DNA of 64,000 nt from positions 44,370 to 108,369 of the forward strand of contig NZ_AUKZ01000006.1 in NCBI RefSeq assembly GCF_000425025.1, given 5' to 3'. This DNA comes from Streptococcus castoreus DSM 17536 (GTDB lineage Bacteria; Bacillota; Bacilli; Lactobacillales; Streptococcaceae). Of this stretch, positions 9,326 to 18,848 are shown one piece after another. The notes beneath the pieces were generated by a model, which was not told the origin of the DNA, made no database searches, and saw nothing but the letters and a program-made list of their open reading frames with translations. Both the position numbers and the translations under genes were made by a program. Within the stretch, counting starts at the first letter, position 1. Every line of letters begins with the position of its first letter.

Positions 9326-9334
9326 TGGTATAAT
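9326..9334 (+). promoter_or_regulatory. Extended -10 promoter for gdpP
   Basis: TGGTATAAT is an extended -10 (TGnTATAAT) 22 bases before the gdpP ATG. No good -35 is seen, as is common for extended -10 promoters. Confidence 0.6.
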
Positions 9335-9355
9335 GATCCTTTAAGAGGTTAAAGG

Positions 9356-11332
9356 ATGAAAAGATTTCGTTTTGAAACCATTCATTTAATTATGATGGGC
9401 TTGATTTTATTTGGATTTTTGGCACTTTGTGTTAGAATCATACAATCAAAAATGCTGGTATTAGCAGCTATTTTTCTCGTGTTATTATTTGTTGTCGTAC
9501 TTCTTTGGTATCAAAAAGAAGTTTATGAATTATCGGATTTAGACCATATTGAACTTTTAAATGAACAGACAGAAAATAATCTGAAAACACTTTTAGACAA
9601 AATGCCTGTTGGGGTTGTTCAATTTGATCAAGAGACTAATGCTATTGAGTGGTACAATCCTTACGCAGAATTGATTTTTACCAATGAAAATGGAGTTTTA
9701 CAAGATCACTTGATTCAGCAGATTCTTGCTGAGAAACGTCATGGAGATATTTCTCAAACGTTTGAAGTTTCCGGAAATAAATATACTTCCTATGTTGATG
9801 TGGCGTCTGGAATCTTTTACTTTTTTGATAGTTTTGTAGGAAATAGACAATCAACTGATGTTAGTATGTTAAAGCCAGTTGTTGGTATTATTTCGGTTGA
9901 TAACTATGATGATATTACAGATGATTTATCTGATGCGGACATTTCCAAAATTAACTCATTTGTAGCTAATTTCATTGATGAATTTATGGAATCAAAGCAG
10001 ATATTTTATCGGCGTGTTAATATGGATCGCTATTATTTCTTTACAGATTTCAAAGTTCTAAAAGAATTAATGAATGATAAATTTTCTATTTTGGAAAAAT
10101 TCCGCAAGGAAGCTCAGGAGGCTCAGCGACCATTAACCCTTAGTATGGGAATTTCGTTTGGTGAGGAGCAACATAGTCAAATTGGACAGGTGGCCCTTGA
10201 AAATCTTAATATTGCTCTTGTTCGTGGAGGGGATCAAATTGTTATTCGTGAAAATGCTGATCATACGAATCCAATCTATTTTGGAGGTGGTTCTGTTTCA
10301 ACGGTTAAACGGTCAAGAACACGTACTCGGGCTATGATGACAGCTATTTCAGATCGCATTAAGATGGTGGATAATGTTTTTATTGTCGGGCATAGAAAGC
10401 TTGACATGGATGCTTTAGGGTCTGCTGTTGGGATGCAATTTTTTGCAAGTAATATTATTGAAAATAGCTTTGCTGTGTACAATCCTGATGAGATGAGTCC
10501 AGACATTGAAAGAGCTATTGAGCGATTACAGGCTGATGGGAAAACACGTTTAATTAGTATTTCACAGGCTATGGGTTTGGTGACGTCTAGGTCTCTTTTG
10601 GTTATGGTTGACCATTCTAAAATTTCCTTGACTTTGTCTAGAGATTTTTATGAACAATTCGATGATGTTATTGTTGTTGATCATCACAGAAGAGATGATG
10701 ACTTCCCTGAAAATGCTATTTTGACCTTCATTGAAAGTGGTGCAAGTAGCGCAGCAGAATTAGTAACAGAGTTAATCCAGTTTCAGAATGCTAAAAAACG
10801 TTTGAGTAGAATTCAGGCGAGTGTATTGATGGCTGGCATTATGCTTGATACTAAAAACTTCTCTACTCGAGTAACCAGCCGTACCTTTGATGTTGCAAGC
10901 TATTTGAGAAGTAAAGGGAGTGATAGTGTAGAAATTCAGACCATTTCAGCAACTGATTTTGATGAATACAAACACATTAATGAAATCATTCTAAGGGGAG
11001 AGCGTTTGGGAGATAGTATAATTGTTGCAGCTGGCAATAGTGGCAATCTTTACAGTAATGTCATTGCTAGTAAGGCTGCGGATACGCTCTTATCAATGGC
11101 GCACATAGAAGCAAGTTTTGTACTGGTTGAAACTGAGCCAGATAAGATTGCGATCTCTGCTAGGAGTCATAGTAAGATTAATGTTCAGCGTCTGATGGAA
11201 AAATTGGGTGGCGGGGGTCACTTTAATCTAGCAGCTTGTCAGTTAGTAGATATTAGCCTGTCTCAAGCTAAGCAATTACTATTAGAAACAATTGATAGTA
11301 CAATGAAAGAAACGAAAGAGGTAGAGTCATGA
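9356..11332 (+). CDS. gdpP: Cyclic-di-AMP phosphodiesterase GdpP (DHH/DHHA1 family)
   Basis: GdpP degrades c-di-AMP, a second messenger for potassium, osmotic and cell-wall balance. The 658-aa protein has two N-terminal membrane helices (about 10-53), a PAS-like region (about 75-145), a degenerate GGDEF domain (about 175-300) and a catalytic DHH-DHHA1 part. The DHH part shows [13 protein letters not shown] (metal Asp residues), [10 protein letters not shown] near residue 442 and the glycine motif [10 protein letters not shown] near the C-terminus. Its TGA overlaps the rplI ATG (ATGA), so the two are translationally coupled, as in other Firmicutes. Confidence 0.95.
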   Translation: MKRFRFETIHLIMMGLILFGFLALCVRIIQSKMLVLAAIFLVLLFVVVLLWYQKEVYELSDLDHIELLNEQTENNLKTLLDKMPVGVVQFDQETNAIEWYNPYAELIFTNENGVLQDHLIQQILAEKRHGDISQTFEVSGNKYTSYVDVASGIFYFFDSFVGNRQSTDVSMLKPVVGIISVDNYDDITDDLSDADISKINSFVANFIDEFMESKQIFYRRVNMDRYYFFTDFKVLKELMNDKFSILEKFRKEAQEAQRPLTLSMGISFGEEQHSQIGQVALENLNIALVRGGDQIVIRENADHTNPIYFGGGSVSTVKRSRTRTRAMMTAISDRIKMVDNVFIVGHRKLDMDALGSAVGMQFFASNIIENSFAVYNPDEMSPDIERAIERLQADGKTRLISISQAMGLVTSRSLLVMVDHSKISLTLSRDFYEQFDDVIVVDHHRRDDDFPENAILTFIESGASSAAELVTELIQFQNAKKRLSRIQASVLMAGIMLDTKNFSTRVTSRTFDVASYLRSKGSDSVEIQTISATDFDEYKHINEIILRGERLGDSIIVAAGNSGNLYSNVIASKAADTLLSMAHIEASFVLVETEPDKIAISARSHSKINVQRLMEKLGGGGHFNLAACQLVDISLSQAKQLLLETIDSTMKETKEVES

Positions 11333-11781
11333 AAGTTATTTTTTTAGCAGATGTTAAAGGAAAAGGTAAAAAAGGGGATATTAAAGAAGTTCCAACAGGT
11401 TATGCCCAAAATTTCCTCATCAAGAAAAAGTTAGCTAAAGAAGCGACTAATCAGAGTATTGGTGAATTAAAAGGCAAGCAAAAAGCAGAAGAAAAAGTAC
11501 AAGCAGAACTTTTAGCAGAAGCAAAAGCTGTGAAAGATGTTTTAGATAATGAGAAAACACGTGTTCAATTCCAAGAAAAAGTTGGTCCCGATGGGCGTAC
11601 GTTTGGTTCTATCACTACTAAAAAGATTTCTGAAGAGTTACAAAAACAGTTTGGTTTAAAAGTTGACAAGCGTCATATTATTTTAGACCATCCGATTCGT
11701 GCTATTGGTCTGATTGAAGTTCCTGTTAAGTTACATAAGGAAGTCACAGCTGATATTAAATTAGTCATCACAGAAGCATAG
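11329..11781 (+). CDS. rplI: 50S ribosomal protein L9
   Basis: L9 binds 23S rRNA near the L1 stalk and helps keep the reading frame. The N-terminal domain signature ([17 protein letters not shown]...GYAQNFLI) and the long connecting helix rich in Lys, Glu and Ala are clear. The 150-aa length is normal. Start is coupled to the gdpP stop by a 4-base ATGA overlap, and dnaB follows in the same operon. Confidence 0.97.
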   Translation: MKVIFLADVKGKGKKGDIKEVPTGYAQNFLIKKKLAKEATNQSIGELKGKQKAEEKVQAELLAEAKAVKDVLDNEKTRVQFQEKVGPDGRTFGSITTKKISEELQKQFGLKVDKRHIILDHPIRAIGLIEVPVKLHKEVTADIKLVITEA

Positions 11782-11809
11782 TTATTAACAAGATTTGGAG
11801 GTGTTGAGG

Positions 11810-13168
11810 TTGCCTGAAATAGCAGAATTAAGAGTTCAACCCCAAGATTTACTGGCGGAACAGTCTGTGTTGGGTTCAATTTTTATTTCGCCAGATAAGT
11901 TAATTGTTGTCAGAGAATTTATCAGTCCAGATGATTTTTACAAATATTCTCATAAAATTATTTTTCGAGCAATGATTACCCTCAGCGATCGTAATGATGC
12001 CATTGATGCAACAACTGTGAGGACTATTCTTGACACTCAGGGAGATTTGCAGAATATTGGTGGACTATCCTACATTGTTGAATTGGTTAACAGTGTACCT
12101 ACAAGTGCCAATGTAGAATACTATGCTAAGATTGTAGCTGAAAAAGCAATGCTTCGTGATATTATTGCTAGGTTGACAGATACTGTCAACTTGGCTTACG
12201 AGGGGGCTTCTGATTCTGAAGATATTATTGCTAGTGCAGAAAGGGCTTTAGTTGAGATAAATGAGCACAGCAATCGAAGTGGTTTTCGTAAAATTTCTGA
12301 TGTCTTAAAGATTAATTATGAGAGTCTAGAGGCTCGATCTAAGCAGACATCAGATGTTACAGGTTTACCGACAGGGTTTAGGGATCTAGATAGGATTACA
12401 ACAGGTTTACACCCAGATCAATTAATTATTCTTGCGGCTCGTCCAGCGGTTGGTAAGACAGCTTTTGTTCTTAATATTGCTCAAAATGTTGGAACCAAGC
12501 AAAAAAAAGCCGTTGCTATTTTTTCTCTAGAGATGGGAGCAGAAAGTCTGGTTGACCGTATGTTAGCAGCCGAAGGAATGGTTGATTCTCATAGTTTACG
12601 AACAGGTCAATTGACTGATCAGGATTGGAATAATGTGACCATTGCACAAGGTGCCTTAGCAGAAGCACCGATTTATATTGATGATACTCCTGGTATTAAA
12701 ATTACAGAAATTCGTGCAAGAGCACGTAAACTATCCCAAGAAGTTGATGGAGGGTTAGGTTTAGTTGTTATTGATTACCTTCAGCTTATTACTGGAACGA
12801 AGCCCGAAAATCGTCAACAGGAAGTTTCTGATATTTCAAGGCAGCTGAAAATTTTAGCTAAGGAGTTAAAAGTACCTGTTATTGCGCTTAGTCAACTTTC
12901 TCGTGGTGTTGAGCAAAGACAAGATAAACGACCTGTTCTGTCTGATATTCGTGAATCTGGGTCTATTGAGCAAGATGCGGATATTGTGGCTTTCTTATAT
13001 CGTGATGATTACTATCGTAAAGAAAGTGATGAGGAAGAAACTATTGAAGATAATACCATTGAAGTTATCCTTGAGAAGAATAGGGCTGGTGCACGTGGGA
13101 CGGTCAAACTGATGTTTCAAAAAGAATACAATAAGTTTTCAACCATAGCCCAGTTTGAGGAAAGATAA
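11810..13168 (+). CDS. dnaB: Replicative DNA helicase DnaB
   Basis: DnaB is the hexameric helicase that opens the replication fork. The N-terminal helical domain (QDLLAEQSVLGSIFIS) is followed by the RecA-like motor: Walker A ARPAVGKT near residue 210 and Walker B LVVIDYLQLI. I chose TTG 11810 because a GGAGG site at 11797-11801 is 8 bases upstream; in-frame TTG codons at 11795 and 11804 sit on or next to that site. This gives 452 aa. The gene is called dnaC in B. subtilis nomenclature. Placement after rplI is standard for streptococci. Confidence 0.95.
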   Translation: MPEIAELRVQPQDLLAEQSVLGSIFISPDKLIVVREFISPDDFYKYSHKIIFRAMITLSDRNDAIDATTVRTILDTQGDLQNIGGLSYIVELVNSVPTSANVEYYAKIVAEKAMLRDIIARLTDTVNLAYEGASDSEDIIASAERALVEINEHSNRSGFRKISDVLKINYESLEARSKQTSDVTGLPTGFRDLDRITTGLHPDQLIILAARPAVGKTAFVLNIAQNVGTKQKKAVAIFSLEMGAESLVDRMLAAEGMVDSHSLRTGQLTDQDWNNVTIAQGALAEAPIYIDDTPGIKITEIRARARKLSQEVDGGLGLVVIDYLQLITGTKPENRQQEVSDISRQLKILAKELKVPVIALSQLSRGVEQRQDKRPVLSDIRESGSIEQDADIVAFLYRDDYYRKESDEEETIEDNTIEVILEKNRAGARGTVKLMFQKEYNKFSTIAQFEER

Positions 13169-13184
13169 GGAAGAGGAAATAATA

Positions 13185-13460
13185 ATGAGTGATGCATTTG
13201 CGGATGTAGCAAAAATGAAGAAAATTAAAGAAGAAATCAAAGCCCATGAAGGGCAACTGGTTGAATTAACGCTTGAAAATGGTCGTAAACGTGAAAAAAA
13301 TAAAGTTGGTAGATTAATTGAAGTTTACAGCTCCTTATTTATTATTGAATATAATGATCGTTCAGATAATCGCGGAGCTATTACTAATTCCTACGTAGAA
13401 TCATATACTTATTCAGACATTTTGACTGAGAAAACGTTAATCCGCTATTTTGACGAATAG
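13185..13460 (+). CDS. veg: Veg family protein
   Basis: This is a small (91 aa) conserved Firmicutes protein. Veg influences biofilm formation in B. subtilis, but its molecular role is unsettled. Recognised by IKEEIKAHEGQLVELTLENG and the C-terminal IEYNDRSDNRGAITNSY block. ATG 13185 is used because AGAGGAAA precedes it; an upstream in-frame ATG (13155) lies inside dnaB. It follows dnaB by 16 bases and is probably the last gene of that operon. Confidence 0.85.
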   Translation: MSDAFADVAKMKKIKEEIKAHEGQLVELTLENGRKREKNKVGRLIEVYSSLFIIEYNDRSDNRGAITNSYVESYTYSDILTEKTLIRYFDE

Positions 13461-13494
13461 CAGCCCGATAGGACTTTTTTATTAAAGGAATCTC

Positions 13495-13523
13495 TTTACA
13501 TCAGCAGGTAGGTGTGCTATAAT
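13495..13523 (+). promoter_or_regulatory. Promoter of rpsD
   Basis: TTTACA (13495-13500), a 17-base spacer and an extended -10 TGCTATAAT ending at 13523 form a strong vegetative promoter. The transcript would carry a leader of about 150 bases before rpsD. Confidence 0.75.
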
Positions 13524-13529
13524 AAACTT

Positions 13530-13681
13530 CGTGTGAAATAGCAGCAGGAAAATATGAAGCTCGTCAACAGGTGGTTATCTAAATTGAGTAACCTTTGCTG
13601 TTTAGGTGAAAACTCTCTGCACGAATCAGGATTTTTCAAACGGTTATTTCCTCAATATTTAATTAGAGGAGGACATAAAAT
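13530..13681 (+). promoter_or_regulatory. Structured leader of rpsD, possible S4 autoregulatory site
   Basis: The leader contains a nested stem, AACAG(13566-13570)/CTGTT(13598-13602) enclosing GGTTA(13573-13577)/TAACC(13589-13593). Ribosomal protein S4 represses its own mRNA in Bacillus through a leader structure. Whether this sequence is such a site cannot be settled by eye. A GGAGG site directly precedes the start. Confidence 0.4.
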
Positions 13682-14293
13682 ATGTCACGTTATACTGGTC
13701 CATCATGGAAACAATCACGCCGTCTCGGCTTGTCTCTTACAGGTACAGGCAAAGAGTTGGCACGCCGTAACTACGTACCTGGTCAACACGGTCCTAACAA
13801 TCGCAGTAAACTTTCAGAGTATGGTTTGCAACTTGCTGAGAAACAAAAACTTCGTTTTTCATATGGTTTAGGTGAAAAACAATTCCGTAACTTGTTCGTA
13901 CAAGCTACTAAGATTAAAGAAGGAACGCTTGGTTTCAACTTCATGGTTCTTCTAGAGCGTCGTCTTGATAATGTTGTTTACCGTTTAGGTCTTGCAACTA
14001 CTCGTCGTCAAGCGCGTCAATTCGTTAACCATGGACACATTTTAGTTGATGGTAAGCGTGTTGATATTCCGTCATACCGTGTAACTCCAGGTCAAGTGAT
14101 TTCGGTTCGTGAAAAATCACTTAAAGTTCCAGCTATTCTTGAAGCTGTTGAAGCAACTCTTGGACGTCCAGCTTTTGTGTCATTTGATGCTGAAAAATTG
14201 GAGGGGTCATTGACTCGTCTTCCAGAACGTGATGAAATTAATCCAGAAATCAATGAAGCGCTTGTCGTTGAATTCTACAACAAAATGCTTTAA
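13682..14293 (+). CDS. rpsD: 30S ribosomal protein S4
   Basis: S4 is a primary 16S rRNA-binding protein that nucleates assembly of the 30S body. The S4 domain [20 protein letters not shown] is at about residues 105-125 and the N-terminal [16 protein letters not shown] is typical of streptococci. No N-terminal zinc cysteines are present, so it is the zinc-free form. The 203-aa length is normal. It is a single-gene unit with its own promoter and a strong terminator. Confidence 0.97.
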   Translation: MSRYTGPSWKQSRRLGLSLTGTGKELARRNYVPGQHGPNNRSKLSEYGLQLAEKQKLRFSYGLGEKQFRNLFVQATKIKEGTLGFNFMVLLERRLDNVVYRLGLATTRRQARQFVNHGHILVDGKRVDIPSYRVTPGQVISVREKSLKVPAILEAVEATLGRPAFVSFDAEKLEGSLTRLPERDEINPEINEALVVEFYNKML

Positions 14294-14311
14294 TTTTAAG
14301 ATTAAACACTT

Positions 14312-14338
14312 TAAAAGCCTATTTAATAGGCTTTTTTT
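14312..14338 (+). terminator. Rho-independent terminator of rpsD
   Basis: AAAAGCCTATT and AATAGGCTTTT form a stem with a very short loop, followed by a T run, 18 bases after the rpsD stop. Confidence 0.9.
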
Positions 14339-14473
14339 GAAGTGTAAAATGTGGAATAAAAATTTTAATTAGTTACAATGAATTTACCGCCGTTTCGAAA
14401 TAAGAGATGGCTTTTTAGTAGCATGTCCTAGTAGTAATTTACATACTTTGTAAAGGACTATCGTAAAAAAGGT

Positions 14474-14617
14474 TTAAATTTTGAAGGTTTTTCCTTGGTC
14501 ACTTCTTTTCCCAAAAGCATCAAATGCTTTAGATGTATCTGCACCGGTATGGTCGTGATTAGGCGAATGCTCTAAGGTAGCACGTTCAGAATGTTTAGAT
14601 TCTGCATTATTTTGATA
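14474..14617 (-). pseudogene. Possible C-terminal gene relic
   Basis: On the minus strand a frame of 47 codons, closed by TAA at 14474-14476, reads like a hydrophilic protein tail (SERATLEHSPNHDHTGADT, KAFDAFGKRSDQGKTF). It has no start codon, and an in-frame TAA lies just upstream; the preceding DNA shows protein-like sequence in another frame. This could be a decayed gene end. I do not recognise the family. Confidence 0.3.
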
Positions 14618-14865
14618 TTAGAGTTTTTTTATTCTGAGTAATTCTGTTGCACTCTTAAAGTGCTTCGCATGTTTTTTAACGATGTAAGGGTTTGATCGTT
14701 TTTCTTCATTGTAGGAGGTCATCGGGGACTTTTTAAGCTAATTCAATTAAAGAATAAACATTAAAACAGAATTTGGGGTGTAGAGACTATCCTATCTGGG
14801 TGTGACTCAAATGTTATGTTGAAAGTCATAGAATAAAGGAAGCATTTATCATTGAGTTATTAACA

Positions 14866-14905
14866 TGTGGAAAAGTCAGGACTGACTGATTAAAGTTGTG
14901 GATAA
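14866..14905 (-). other. Pair of DnaA-box-like sites
   Basis: TGTGGAAAA (14866-14874) and TGTGGATAA (14897-14905) are reverse complements of TTTTCCACA and of the consensus DnaA box TTATCCACA. They share orientation and are 31 bases apart. No dnaA gene is nearby. Confidence 0.45.
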
Positions 14906-15073
14906 GGTTAGTTATGGGAAATAGATGTCCAAATAGGTGGTTATTGTTTTTTAATTTTTAAAATTTTTTAGTTTCAGTGGTTGCAAGTTATTTTCTGATC
15001 GGTTTAGCTTTAGTCTAGCTTATCACTTTTTAAGCGGTTTCATTTAAGGATTTTATTGATTATTACATATAAC

Positions 15074-15090
15074 TGTAACAAATGCGTAAC
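15074..15090 (+). promoter_or_regulatory. VicR (WalR) binding site upstream of pcsB
   Basis: TGTAAC-AAATG-CGTAAC matches the WalR/VicR direct-repeat pattern TGTNAN-N5-NGTNAN. pcsB is a known essential target of VicR in S. pneumoniae. The site lies about 20 bases before the -10. Confidence 0.7.
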
Positions 15091-15108
15091 ATTAAATGCT
15101 TGTTTTTT

Positions 15109-15117
15109 TGGTAAAAT
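15109..15117 (+). promoter_or_regulatory. Extended -10 promoter of pcsB
   Basis: TGGTAAAAT is an extended -10 element 36 bases before the pcsB ATG. The VicR site occupies the -35 region, as expected for an activated promoter. Confidence 0.6.
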
Positions 15118-15153
15118 ATAAGATGTCTTATCGAAAAGGAGTAATCTTTTAAT

Positions 15154-16314
15154 ATGAAAAAAAGAATTTTATCAGCAGTTCTTGTAAGTGGTGTGACCCT
15201 TGGAGCAGCTACAACGGTTGGGGCAGACGAATTAAGTGCAAAAATTGCAGAAAAGGATTCAAAGATCTCAACTCTTAATGCTGAGCAACAGGCTGCAAAA
15301 AGTCGAGTTTCGGCATTGCAATCTCAGGTTGGTTCGTTGCAATCTGAACAAGATAAATTAGCAGAAAAAAATAAAGAGCTTGAGGAAATATCAAGACAAT
15401 TTGCAAAAGAAATCCAAGATCTTGTAAGTAAAATTGTTGCTCGTAATGAAAAGTTAAAAAATCAGGCTCGTAGTGCTTATAAAAATAACGAAGCTTCAGG
15501 TTATGTTAATGCACTTTTAAATTCTAAGTCAATTTCTGATGTTGTTACGCGATTGGTCGCTATTAACAGAGCAGTATCTGCTAACGCAAAAATGTTAGAG
15601 CAGCAAAAAGCTGATAAAGATTCCCTTGAACAAAAACAAACAGCTAACCAAGAGGCTATTAATACGGTTGCAGTAAATGCTGGAATGATTGAAGAAATCA
15701 AAAACACATTACGTACTCAGCAAGCTGATTTGGAAGTTGCGAAAGTAGATTTAGCTCTTCAGTTAGCAACTGCTGAAGATGAAAAAGCAAAATTAGTTGC
15801 TCAAAAGGCAGCCGCAGAGCAAGCAGCGGCACAGGTTAAAGCTGCAGAAGAAGCTGCGAAAGCTAAAGCTGCAGAAGAGACTGCACAAGTCAAAGCATCG
15901 GTCGAAGTTGCGAAAGCAGCAATTGCGCCAGCGGCTATGGTTTCTGGAACACCTGTGTCAGCAGCAAGTCCTGTATCAACTCCAACAGTCTATAGTGGTG
16001 AAAATACGTATCCAGTAGGTCAGTGTACTTGGGGTGCTAAATCGTTAGCTCCTTGGGCTGGGAATAACTGGGGTAATGGTGGACAATGGGCAGCTAGTGC
16101 ACAAGCAGCTGGTTATACTGTAGGTTCAACACCTATGGTCGGAGCTATTGCGGTTTGGAATGATGGTGGCTATGGTCACGTTGCTGTTGTTGTCGAAGTT
16201 CAAAGTGCATCAAGCATTCGTGTTATGGAGTCAAATTATGCTGGTAAGCAGTATATCGCTGATCATCGTGGTTTGTTTAATCCTTCAGGTGTCTCATTTA
16301 TCTATCCACGTTGA
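15154..16314 (+). CDS. pcsB: PcsB-like secreted peptidoglycan hydrolase (coiled coil + CHAP)
   Basis: PcsB splits the septum during division and is activated at the membrane by FtsEX. The 386-aa protein starts with a signal peptide (cleavage likely after VGA near residue 24), then a long coiled coil (about 28-220), an Ala/Lys-rich linker (about 220-275) and a C-terminal CHAP domain with catalytic C291 (GQCTWGAK) and H342 (GYGHVAVV). The VicR site upstream fits control by the WalRK stress system. A GGAG site precedes the ATG. Confidence 0.95.
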   Translation: MKKRILSAVLVSGVTLGAATTVGADELSAKIAEKDSKISTLNAEQQAAKSRVSALQSQVGSLQSEQDKLAEKNKELEEISRQFAKEIQDLVSKIVARNEKLKNQARSAYKNNEASGYVNALLNSKSISDVVTRLVAINRAVSANAKMLEQQKADKDSLEQKQTANQEAINTVAVNAGMIEEIKNTLRTQQADLEVAKVDLALQLATAEDEKAKLVAQKAAAEQAAAQVKAAEEAAKAKAAEETAQVKASVEVAKAAIAPAAMVSGTPVSAASPVSTPTVYSGENTYPVGQCTWGAKSLAPWAGNNWGNGGQWAASAQAAGYTVGSTPMVGAIAVWNDGGYGHVAVVVEVQSASSIRVMESNYAGKQYIADHRGLFNPSGVSFIYPR

Positions 16315-16365
16315 TAACGATTAACTTATTATCAGTTTTTATGGTTGATGGTAAGTCAATATTTC

Positions 16366-16394
16366 GAGAAGACTAAAATGATCTTCTCTTTTTT
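16366..16394 (+). terminator. Rho-independent terminator of pcsB
   Basis: GAGAAGA pairs with TCTTCTC around a 9-base loop, followed by six T. Confidence 0.85.
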
Positions 16395-16435
16395 AATGAC
16401 TAGGGTAAGGAAATCTTCCTTACTTTTTATTTTCA

Positions 16436-16464
16436 TTGAAAAATTATTTAAAAAACGTTAAAAT
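16436..16464 (+). promoter_or_regulatory. Promoter of prs
   Basis: TTGAAA (16436-16441), 17-base spacer, TAAAAT (16459-16464), 30 bases before the prs start. Confidence 0.65.
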
Positions 16465-16493
16465 GGTATAGGATTAAAACTCTGGAGGAAAAA

Positions 16494-17456
16494 ATGTCTT
16501 ATTCTGATTTAAAATTGTTTGCATTATCGTCAAACAAGGAATTAGCTGAAAAGGTTGCTTTGGCAATGGGGATTCAGCTTGGTAAATCTACTGTTCGTCA
16601 ATTTTCAGATGGTGAGATTCAAGTTAACATAGAGGAGTCAATTCGTGGGCATCACGTGTTTATTTTACAATCAACGAGTTCACCTGTTAATGACAATTTG
16701 ATGGAAATTTTGATTATGGTTGATGCCTTAAAACGTGCGAGTGCAGAAAAAATTTCAGTTGTTATGCCTTACTATGGTTATGCGCGTCAAGACCGTAAAG
16801 CTCGTTCACGTGAACCGATTACTTCCAAGTTGGTTGCTAATATGTTAGAGGTTGCTGGTGTTGATCGTCTTTTAACGGTTGATTTACATGCGGCTCAGAT
16901 CCAAGGTTTTTTTGATATTCCTGTTGACCATTTGATGGGTGCTCCATTAATTGCAGATTATTTTTATCGTCATGGTTTAGTTGGTGAAAACGTTGTTGTT
17001 GTTAGTCCTGACCATGGTGGTGTGACCCGTGCTCGTAAATTGGCACAATTCCTCCAAACGCCAATTGCAATTATTGATAAACGCCGTAGTGTGGATAAAA
17101 TGAATACAAGTGAAGTCATGAATATCATTGGTAATGTTGAAGGTAAGAAATGTATCTTAATTGATGATATGATTGATACGGCTGGTACGATTTGTCATGC
17201 AGCAGATGCTCTTGCCGGAGCAGGAGCGATAGCTGTCTATGCTTCTTGTACGCATCCTGTTCTTTCTGGTCCCGCACTTGATAATATTCAAAAATCAGCT
17301 ATCGAGAAATTGATTGTTCTTGATACCATTTACCTTCCGGAAGAACGTTTGATTGATAAAATTGAGCAAATTTCAATTGCTGATTTGATTGCGGAAGCTA
17401 TTATTCGTATTCATGAAAAGCGGCCATTATCACCTTTGTTTGAAATGGGGAAATAA
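16494..17456 (+). CDS. prs: Ribose-phosphate pyrophosphokinase
   Basis: Prs makes PRPP from ribose 5-phosphate and ATP. PRPP is the starting substrate of the purine pathway encoded by the pur genes that follow. The PRPP-binding loop is seen as [14 protein letters not shown] (about residue 220) and the class I signature as [18 protein letters not shown] (about 128-145). The length of 320 aa is normal. GGAGG precedes the ATG. It has its own promoter and terminator. Confidence 0.97.
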   Translation: MSYSDLKLFALSSNKELAEKVALAMGIQLGKSTVRQFSDGEIQVNIEESIRGHHVFILQSTSSPVNDNLMEILIMVDALKRASAEKISVVMPYYGYARQDRKARSREPITSKLVANMLEVAGVDRLLTVDLHAAQIQGFFDIPVDHLMGAPLIADYFYRHGLVGENVVVVSPDHGGVTRARKLAQFLQTPIAIIDKRRSVDKMNTSEVMNIIGNVEGKKCILIDDMIDTAGTICHAADALAGAGAIAVYASCTHPVLSGPALDNIQKSAIEKLIVLDTIYLPEERLIDKIEQISIADLIAEAIIRIHEKRPLSPLFEMGK

Positions 17457-17466
17457 TAATGACAAA

Positions 17467-17497
17467 CCTGAGATAGGCAGTAAGTCTCGGGTTTTTT
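17467..17497 (+). terminator. Rho-independent terminator of prs
   Basis: CCTGAGA pairs with TCTCGGG (one G-U) around an 11-base loop, followed by six T. Confidence 0.85.
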
Positions 17498-17499
17498 CT

Positions 17500-17978
17500 T
17501 ATCATTTTTACAAGGTTGTTTTGAGACCAAAACGGCGTTGATCTGATATATTAGATATAGTCAGTCAAAATAGGGTAAGGTATTTAAACCTTTGGTAAGC
17601 TTTAACGGATACACCATTATCAGGATAGTATGATAGGTGCTTTGCCATATACGGGGCTTGTTTATGGGAAAGAATTGGGTGGTATCCTAGTGAATACTGA
17701 TCCAGTATGGCTTGACTAATCTGATATTTCTTATAGTTTAGTGATTAGCGAGTGAGTTTTTTATAATCATTGATGGGATGATAAAATGAATGGATTAAGT
17801 GGAAATAGGTTAATCAAATGGTTGATATAAAGTTTATCAACATGATGGTGAGATCCTTTCATGTAGGTTTTTTCCAGTGTTAGTCATGTCATTTTTCCTT
17901 ATTTTGGGTATAATGTAGCTATATGAAGATGTTAACGGTGTTTTTGAGCGAGTATTAGAAATTATTTGGCGGAGAAGT
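17500..17978. other. Gene-free gap between prs and recO
   Basis: I see no gene here beyond a 29-codon frame at 17630-17719 with no ribosome site. A TATAAT at 17909-17914 probably serves recO. In S. pyogenes an aromatic aminotransferase gene lies at this place, so the gap may mark its loss; no aminotransferase sequence can be recognised in what remains. Confidence 0.5.
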
Positions 17979-18743
17979 ATGCAATTAAACGAATCATTTG
18001 GGATCATTCTCTATAATAGGAATTATCGTGAGGATGATAAATTGGTCAAAATATTTACTGAAACGGCAGGGAAACGAATGTTTTTCGTGAAACATATTAG
18101 TCGTTCAAAGGTTGCTTCTGTGATTCAACCTTTGACAGTTGCTGATTTTATGTTAAAAATTAATGAATCAGGTCTTTCCTATATTGCTGATTACAATCAG
18201 GCGAATCGTTACCGTCATATTAATGAAGACCTTTTTCGGTTGTCTTATGCTAGTTATGTATTGGCTTTAGCGGATGCGGCTATTCCAGATAATGAGTCTG
18301 ATCCTCACTTATTTGCTTTTTTAAAAAAGACTCTTGACTTAATGGAAGAAGGCTTAGATTATGAAGTTTTAACAAATATCTTTGAAGTTCAACTGTTAGA
18401 GCGTTTTGGGGTTAAACTTAACTTTCATGAGTGTGCCTTTTGTCATTGTGTAGGGGTTCCGTTTGATTTTTCTTATCGTTATTCGGGAGCGCTTTGTCCT
18501 AAACATTACCATGAAGATGACTGTCGCAATCACTTGGATCCCAATGTTATTTATTTGTTGGATCGTTTTCAAACCATTCAGTTTGATGAATTGAGGACCA
18601 TTTCTTTAAATGTGGACATGAAGCAGAAACTTCGCTATTTCATTGATGATTTGTACCATAATTATGTAGGTCTTCATCTGAAAAGCAAAACCTTTATTGA
18701 TGATTTGGGTAAATGGGGAGATGTTATGAAACGAAACGAATAG
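17979..18743 (+). CDS. recO: DNA repair protein RecO
   Basis: RecO anneals DNA and, with RecR, loads RecA at gaps. The N-terminal OB fold begins [17 protein letters not shown], and a zinc-ribbon-like set is seen at CAFCHCVG with a downstream CPKH (about residues 150-180). The 254-aa length is normal. A GGAG site precedes the ATG. plsX follows after its own promoter. Confidence 0.95.
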   Translation: MQLNESFGIILYNRNYREDDKLVKIFTETAGKRMFFVKHISRSKVASVIQPLTVADFMLKINESGLSYIADYNQANRYRHINEDLFRLSYASYVLALADAAIPDNESDPHLFAFLKKTLDLMEEGLDYEVLTNIFEVQLLERFGVKLNFHECAFCHCVGVPFDFSYRYSGALCPKHYHEDDCRNHLDPNVIYLLDRFQTIQFDELRTISLNVDMKQKLRYFIDDLYHNYVGLHLKSKTFIDDLGKWGDVMKRNE

Positions 18744-18783
18744 CTGTTTGAATCCTCCTTTTATGGGAATTGTTGTTAGAATA

Positions 18784-18792
18784 TGTTATAAT
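18784..18792 (+). promoter_or_regulatory. Extended -10 promoter of plsX
   Basis: TGTTATAAT is a consensus extended -10 about 57 bases before the plsX ATG. Confidence 0.6.
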
Positions 18793-18848
18793 AATGACGT
18801 TATTTGTAGGGGATATAGTGTAAAGAATAGAGAGTCAAAGGAGCAAGG

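Larger units (their letters stand above)
14340..15070. other. Long gene-free gap between rpsD and pcsB
   Basis: About 730 bases hold no intact gene. Visible items are a possible minus-strand gene relic (14474-14617), two DnaA-box-like sites (14866-14874 and 14897-14905) and AT-rich DNA. In better known streptococci, rpsD and pcsB are not neighbours; the origin region with dnaA and the mreCD genes lies between, so this gap may be a rearrangement scar. Confidence 0.6.

Noticed and set aside
13554..13871. 105-codon frame overlapping the rpsD start
   Set aside because: It lies in the rpsD leader and reads into rpsD in another frame; S4 itself is certain.
17630..17719. 29-codon frame in the prs-recO gap
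   Set aside because: No ribosome site, no recognisable motif; length is expected by chance.
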